A DNA stretch of 64,000 nt. It comes from Planctomycetota bacterium. Lineage in GTDB: Bacteria > Planctomycetota > UBA8742 > UBA2392. Each line of letters opens with the position of its first letter. Positions within the stretch are counted from its first letter, which is position 1. Where the stretch lies: the NCBI GenBank assembly GCA_020425605.1, contig JAGQRH010000014.1, forward strand, positions 40,942 through 104,941, written 5' to 3'. The position numbers were made by a program, and so were the translations under genes. The notes below the pieces were generated by a model. It did not search any database, was not told the DNA's origin, and saw only the letters and a program-made list of their open reading frames with translations. Shown one piece after another: positions 61,620 through 64,000 of this stretch.

Positions 61620-62309
61620 ATGGCCCATACCTACGAACATCCGCGTCCGGCCCTGGCGGTCGACTGTGTCGTCTTCGGCCTGGATGACGCGGACCTGAAG
61701 GTGATGCTCATCCAGCGCGGCGCGGAGCCGTTCAAAGGCCGCTGGGCGCTGCCCGGCGGGTTCGTACGGCTCAACGAGACTCTGGATGACGCCGCCCGCC
61801 GGGAACTCGAAGAAGAAACCGGGCTCAAGCGTGTATTCCTGGAGCAGCTCTACACTTTCGGCGCCATCAAGCGTGATCCGCGTGAGCGGGTCGTCAGTGT
61901 TGCCTATTACGCGCTTTGCAACCTGCGTGACCACAAGGTCCAGGCCGCAACCGACGCCAGCGACGCCGCCTGGTTCGACCTGCACAGGCTGCCGGCGCTG
62001 GCATTTGACCACGATGAGATCCTGAAGACGGCCGTCGAGCGTCTGCGCGGCAAGGTGCGCTATGTGCCGATCGGTTTTGAGTTGCTGCCGCGCAAGTTCA
62101 CGCTGACGCAGTTGCAGCGCATGTACGAAAAGATCCTCGACCGGGAACTCGACAAGCGCAACTTCCGCAAGAAGGTGCTCGGGATGGGCATCCTCGATGA
62201 GACCGATGAGCTGCAGGAGGGCGTGGCCCACCGCGCGGCGCGCCTGTACCGCTTTAATGAGGCGATCTACAAGCGCATGGTGAAACAGGGTTTTAACTTT
62301 GAGTTGTAA
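61620..62309 (+). CDS. nrtR: NUDIX domain plus winged-helix regulator (NrtR-like)
   Basis: 229 residues from ATG 61620. N-terminal NUDIX fold with a complete box ([24 protein letters not shown]) and C-terminal winged helix ([43 protein letters not shown]). This pair defines NrtR repressors, which sense ADP-ribose and control NAD-synthesis genes; some also keep hydrolase activity. No NAD genes are adjacent, so the regulated genes lie elsewhere or the protein acts as an enzyme. Confidence 0.85.
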   Translation: MAHTYEHPRPALAVDCVVFGLDDADLKVMLIQRGAEPFKGRWALPGGFVRLNETLDDAARRELEEETGLKRVFLEQLYTFGAIKRDPRERVVSVAYYALCNLRDHKVQAATDASDAAWFDLHRLPALAFDHDEILKTAVERLRGKVRYVPIGFELLPRKFTLTQLQRMYEKILDRELDKRNFRKKVLGMGILDETDELQEGVAHRAARLYRFNEAIYKRMVKQGFNFEL

Positions 62310-62313
62310 CGTA

Positions 62314-62416
62314 GCCCCCGGCGTAAGCTGGGGGCATGGAACCCTGTGCAGGCCCGGTGGAATACAATTGGGGTCCGTAGCATCCATCACCCCAATGCCC
62401 CCAGCTTACGCCGGGG
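62314..62416. repeat. Paired REP-like hairpins forming a 22-bp inverted repeat
   Basis: CCCCGGCGTAAGCTGGGGGC with AT (62316-62337) is repeated in perfect inverted orientation at 62395-62416, 57 bases apart. Each arm is itself a hairpin (CCCCCGGC-GTAA-GCTGGGGG). An inner TTGGGGT/ACCCCAA pair lies between them. It separates nrtR from rnpB and may act as terminator; the layout is that of a REP doublet or MITE-like unit. Confidence 0.65.
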
Positions 62417-62447
62417 ACTACACACGTGCTGAATCCCGCGTACGATT

Positions 62448-62878
62448 GATCGCTGTGGTCCAGACAGTCGCTTGCCGGAAACGGCGAGAGGAAAGTCCGG
62501 GCTCCGTAGAGCAGGAGGGTTGCTAACGGCAACCGGGCGGGCTTCAAGACCCGTCCAGGGAAAGTGGCACAGAGAACAGACCGCCTGCCTTGTGCAGCGG
62601 GGCGCGACGAGGGCCCGAAACTCGCGCGTTCGGCCGCGGCTCGAAAGAGCGCAGGTAAGGGTGAAAAGGTGGGGTAAGAGCCCACCGCGCTCCTGGAGAC
62701 AGGTGCGGCACGCCAAACCCCCTCCGGAGCAAGGCCAAATAGGGACCAAGGGACTGCTCATCCCGCTGCGAATGTGTCGCGAGAGGTCCGGGTAGGCTGC
62801 TGGAGCTGCGGGGCAACCCGCCGCCTAGACGAATGACTGTCCGCCTGAAAGGGCGAACAAAACCCGGCTTACAGGATC
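62448..62878 (+). ncRNA. rnpB: RNase P RNA, bacterial class A
   Basis: Starts near GATCGCTGTGGTCCAGACAGTCGC and contains the universal CRI region GAGGAAAGTCCGGGCTCC, the P10/P11 core GGTAAGGGTGAAAAGGTGGGG with AAGAGCCCACCGCG, GGAGCAAGGCCAAATAGGG, and the 3' core CTAGACGAATGACTGTCC with ACAAAACCCGGCTTACAGG. P1 forms between GATC(G)CTGT and ACAGGATC. The RNA cleaves 5' leaders from pre-tRNA. Ends are set by P1 pairing and may be off by a few bases. Confidence 0.95.
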
Positions 62879-62918
62879 ACAAAGACGGGGGGCACGGGCG
62901 CCCCCCGCCACTTATTTG

Positions 62919-64000
62919 CTATGGCCGAAGGTTCTCGATCTGTTCGGTGAGGCGTTCCAGCTCGCGGTTGAGGTCCTTCTTCATCTTGCCCAGCCGGTCG
63001 GCGATCTTGTCTGCGTCGCGCGTAATGTTGCCGGTCCAGGTGTTCAGGTCGTCGATGTATTCAATCTGCCGCTCGACCCCGTGGATGGCTTTGTCCACAG
63101 CCTCCCAGTCGACGTCGGCTGCAGCATCTTCATCACTGCGCTCACGCACGGCGTACGCGCGAGCGAGCGTCACGGCCGCATCGAGATTCACGTCGCTGTT
63201 GTCATCTTCCGGGTCCCAGATCGCGATGATGTCGTTGCCTTGACGCGTCAATGCGCGTGGGAACTCGGCCTGCATCTTGGCATTACCGCGGACACTTGAC
63301 GCCGCTAGCACGAACACGCCGACTTCAGCCCCACGGTTCTTGCGCGCTTCATCCAGCTCGGCCAGCGCCTTGGCAAGCGTATAGTTCTCGGCGCGCTTGC
63401 ATTCGTATACGACCTTGGCGCCCGGCGCCGCCGAGTCAGCACCCAGCGTCTGTACGTGGTCGCCGATTTTGCTGCGCGGGACCAGCCCGGTGGTTTCGCC
63501 GACGCTTTCGAACAGCTCATCGCTGTGCATGCGGTTGCGCAGTGCGTCGCCGCTGAGTGCCTCGAAGTCAAAGCCACCGCTGGGGCTGACCGCGCGTTCC
63601 TTCTTCGCCCCGCGCAGCTCGGCGAGCACGCTGGTGACGTCGTTCTGGAACTTCGTCTGCTTCGCCACAAGGTCTTCGATCTGCGCCTTCAGCTTGCCGT
63701 GCAGGTTGCTGAGTGCGCTGCCGTCGGCGTCCAGCGACAGGTCCTTGCGGATCTGGTCCTGCGTCTCGCCGAGCGCCTTCTTCAGCACGCCCAGCGCGGT
63801 CTTCGGGTCATCCGGGTTGAAGTTGGTCTCGATCTGGGTGATCAGCCGCTTGAGTGCGCCGTCTGGATTGTCGAGGCTGAACTCGCCGAGCACCTTGGTG
63901 CTTTGCTCTTCCAGCCGTTCCTGCGCCACGCGGGTGATCGTCTGCACCAGCCCGTTCTGCTGGTCGGCCGAGAGGTATTTCATCAGGTCACTGTCTTTGC
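62919..64000 (-). CDS. Coiled-coil protein with PD-(D/E)XK-like nuclease domain (5' end outside window)
   Basis: At least 360 residues; the frame stays open to the window end, so the ATG at 63983 may not be the true start. The N-terminal part is helical, with a coiled coil to about 125. The central domain has KIGDHVQTLG, VVYECKRAENYTLAKALAEL and NRGAEVGVFVLAASSV, the spacing of a PD-(D/E)XK site with E-x-K and nearby Glu/Asp, resembling DUF2130 and RmuC-like proteins. A second coiled coil ends the protein (KKDLNRELERLTEQIENL). Possible nuclease; unproven. A palindrome TTGACGCGTCAA lies inside the coding region at 63240-63251. Confidence 0.65.
   Translation of the reverse strand, partial: KDSDLMKYLSADQQNGLVQTITRVAQERLEEQSTKVLGEFSLDNPDGALKRLITQIETNFNPDDPKTALGVLKKALGETQDQIRKDLSLDADGSALSNLHGKLKAQIEDLVAKQTKFQNDVTSVLAELRGAKKERAVSPSGGFDFEALSGDALRNRMHSDELFESVGETTGLVPRSKIGDHVQTLGADSAAPGAKVVYECKRAENYTLAKALAELDEARKNRGAEVGVFVLAASSVRGNAKMQAEFPRALTRQGNDIIAIWDPEDDNSDVNLDAAVTLARAYAVRERSDEDAAADVDWEAVDKAIHGVERQIEYIDDLNTWTGNITRDADKIADRLGKMKKDLNRELERLTEQIENLRP

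Noticed and set aside
63240..63251. Fourth TTGACGCGTCAA as an operator
   Set aside because: It lies deep inside a coding region away from a start codon; may be chance.
1..64000. Genome-wide TGA reassignment to explain the bcp stop
   Set aside because: Several clear genes end with TGA at the expected length (for example nikR, ccmF), so TGA is a normal stop here.
1..64000. CRISPR arrays, prophage, transposases, rRNA
   Set aside because: No spaced repeats, phage structural genes, transposase motifs or rRNA sequence could be seen.

Overview
The window is a chromosomal segment of a GC-rich Gram-negative bacterium, most likely a planctomycete or a close relative. That placement is inference. It rests on a signal peptidase I with a very large insert, an N-terminal zinc-ribbon membrane protein, many proteins with no obvious E. 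coli counterpart, and surface proteins ending in Gly-Gly-Cys / transmembrane / Arg sorting tails. There is no rRNA, prophage, CRISPR array or insertion sequence.

Left part (1-11.9 kb): a cut hypothetical gene; a zinc-ribbon membrane protein; a Bcp-type peroxiredoxin whose peroxidatic Cys codon is an in-frame TGA followed by a SECIS-like hairpin (probable selenoprotein); signal peptidase I; a TPR protein; a secreted sugar-dehydrogenase-like protein; a phosphoesterase; and a five-gene minus-strand pseudopilin operon. 11.9-18.8 kb: a minus-strand cytochrome c maturation cluster (ccmE, ccmF, ccmH, two unknown membrane genes, ccmA), with a Cys-type CcmE and a greatly enlarged CcmF. 18.9-26.9 kb: a lipoprotein, a lysine-repeat DNA-binding-like protein, then the minus-strand run glmU, prs, C25 peptidase, rplY, rpsF, ssb, rpsR, rplI.

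27-33.9 kb: an ECF sigma factor and a TetR repressor that share the same 16-bp palindrome in their promoters; ubiX; a VOC protein; and tRNA-Pro(CGG), whose 3' half plus terminator is repeated 1,593 bp downstream as a perfect 82-bp direct repeat enclosing one secreted redoxin-like gene (a miniature integrated island). A SDR-type protein and a second TPR protein follow.

33.9-43.1 kb: a 1,691-residue repeat-rich surface protein and a 1,212-residue fusion of a sigma-54-activator-type AAA+ domain, an NB-ARC/STAND ATPase and TPRs. 43.1-50.8 kb: a nickel module (perfect 28-bp NikR-type operator, nikR, UreH-like transporter), an Nramp-like carrier, a heme-oxygenase-fold protein with ferrochelatase, a UDG-family protein, RimK fused to an RCK_C-like domain, and an orphan response regulator.

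50.8-64 kb: tRNA-Val(CAC), rho, coaE, a lipoprotein, polA, a pair of membrane-anchored proteins with FlgT_C-like and BRCT-like domains, a NrtR-like NUDIX regulator, RNase P RNA, and a PD-(D/E)XK-like coiled-coil protein cut by the window end. The strongest observations are the probable selenoprotein, the mini-island in tRNA-Pro, the shared TetR/ECF operators, the dual-ATPase fusion and the BRCT-like membrane pair.
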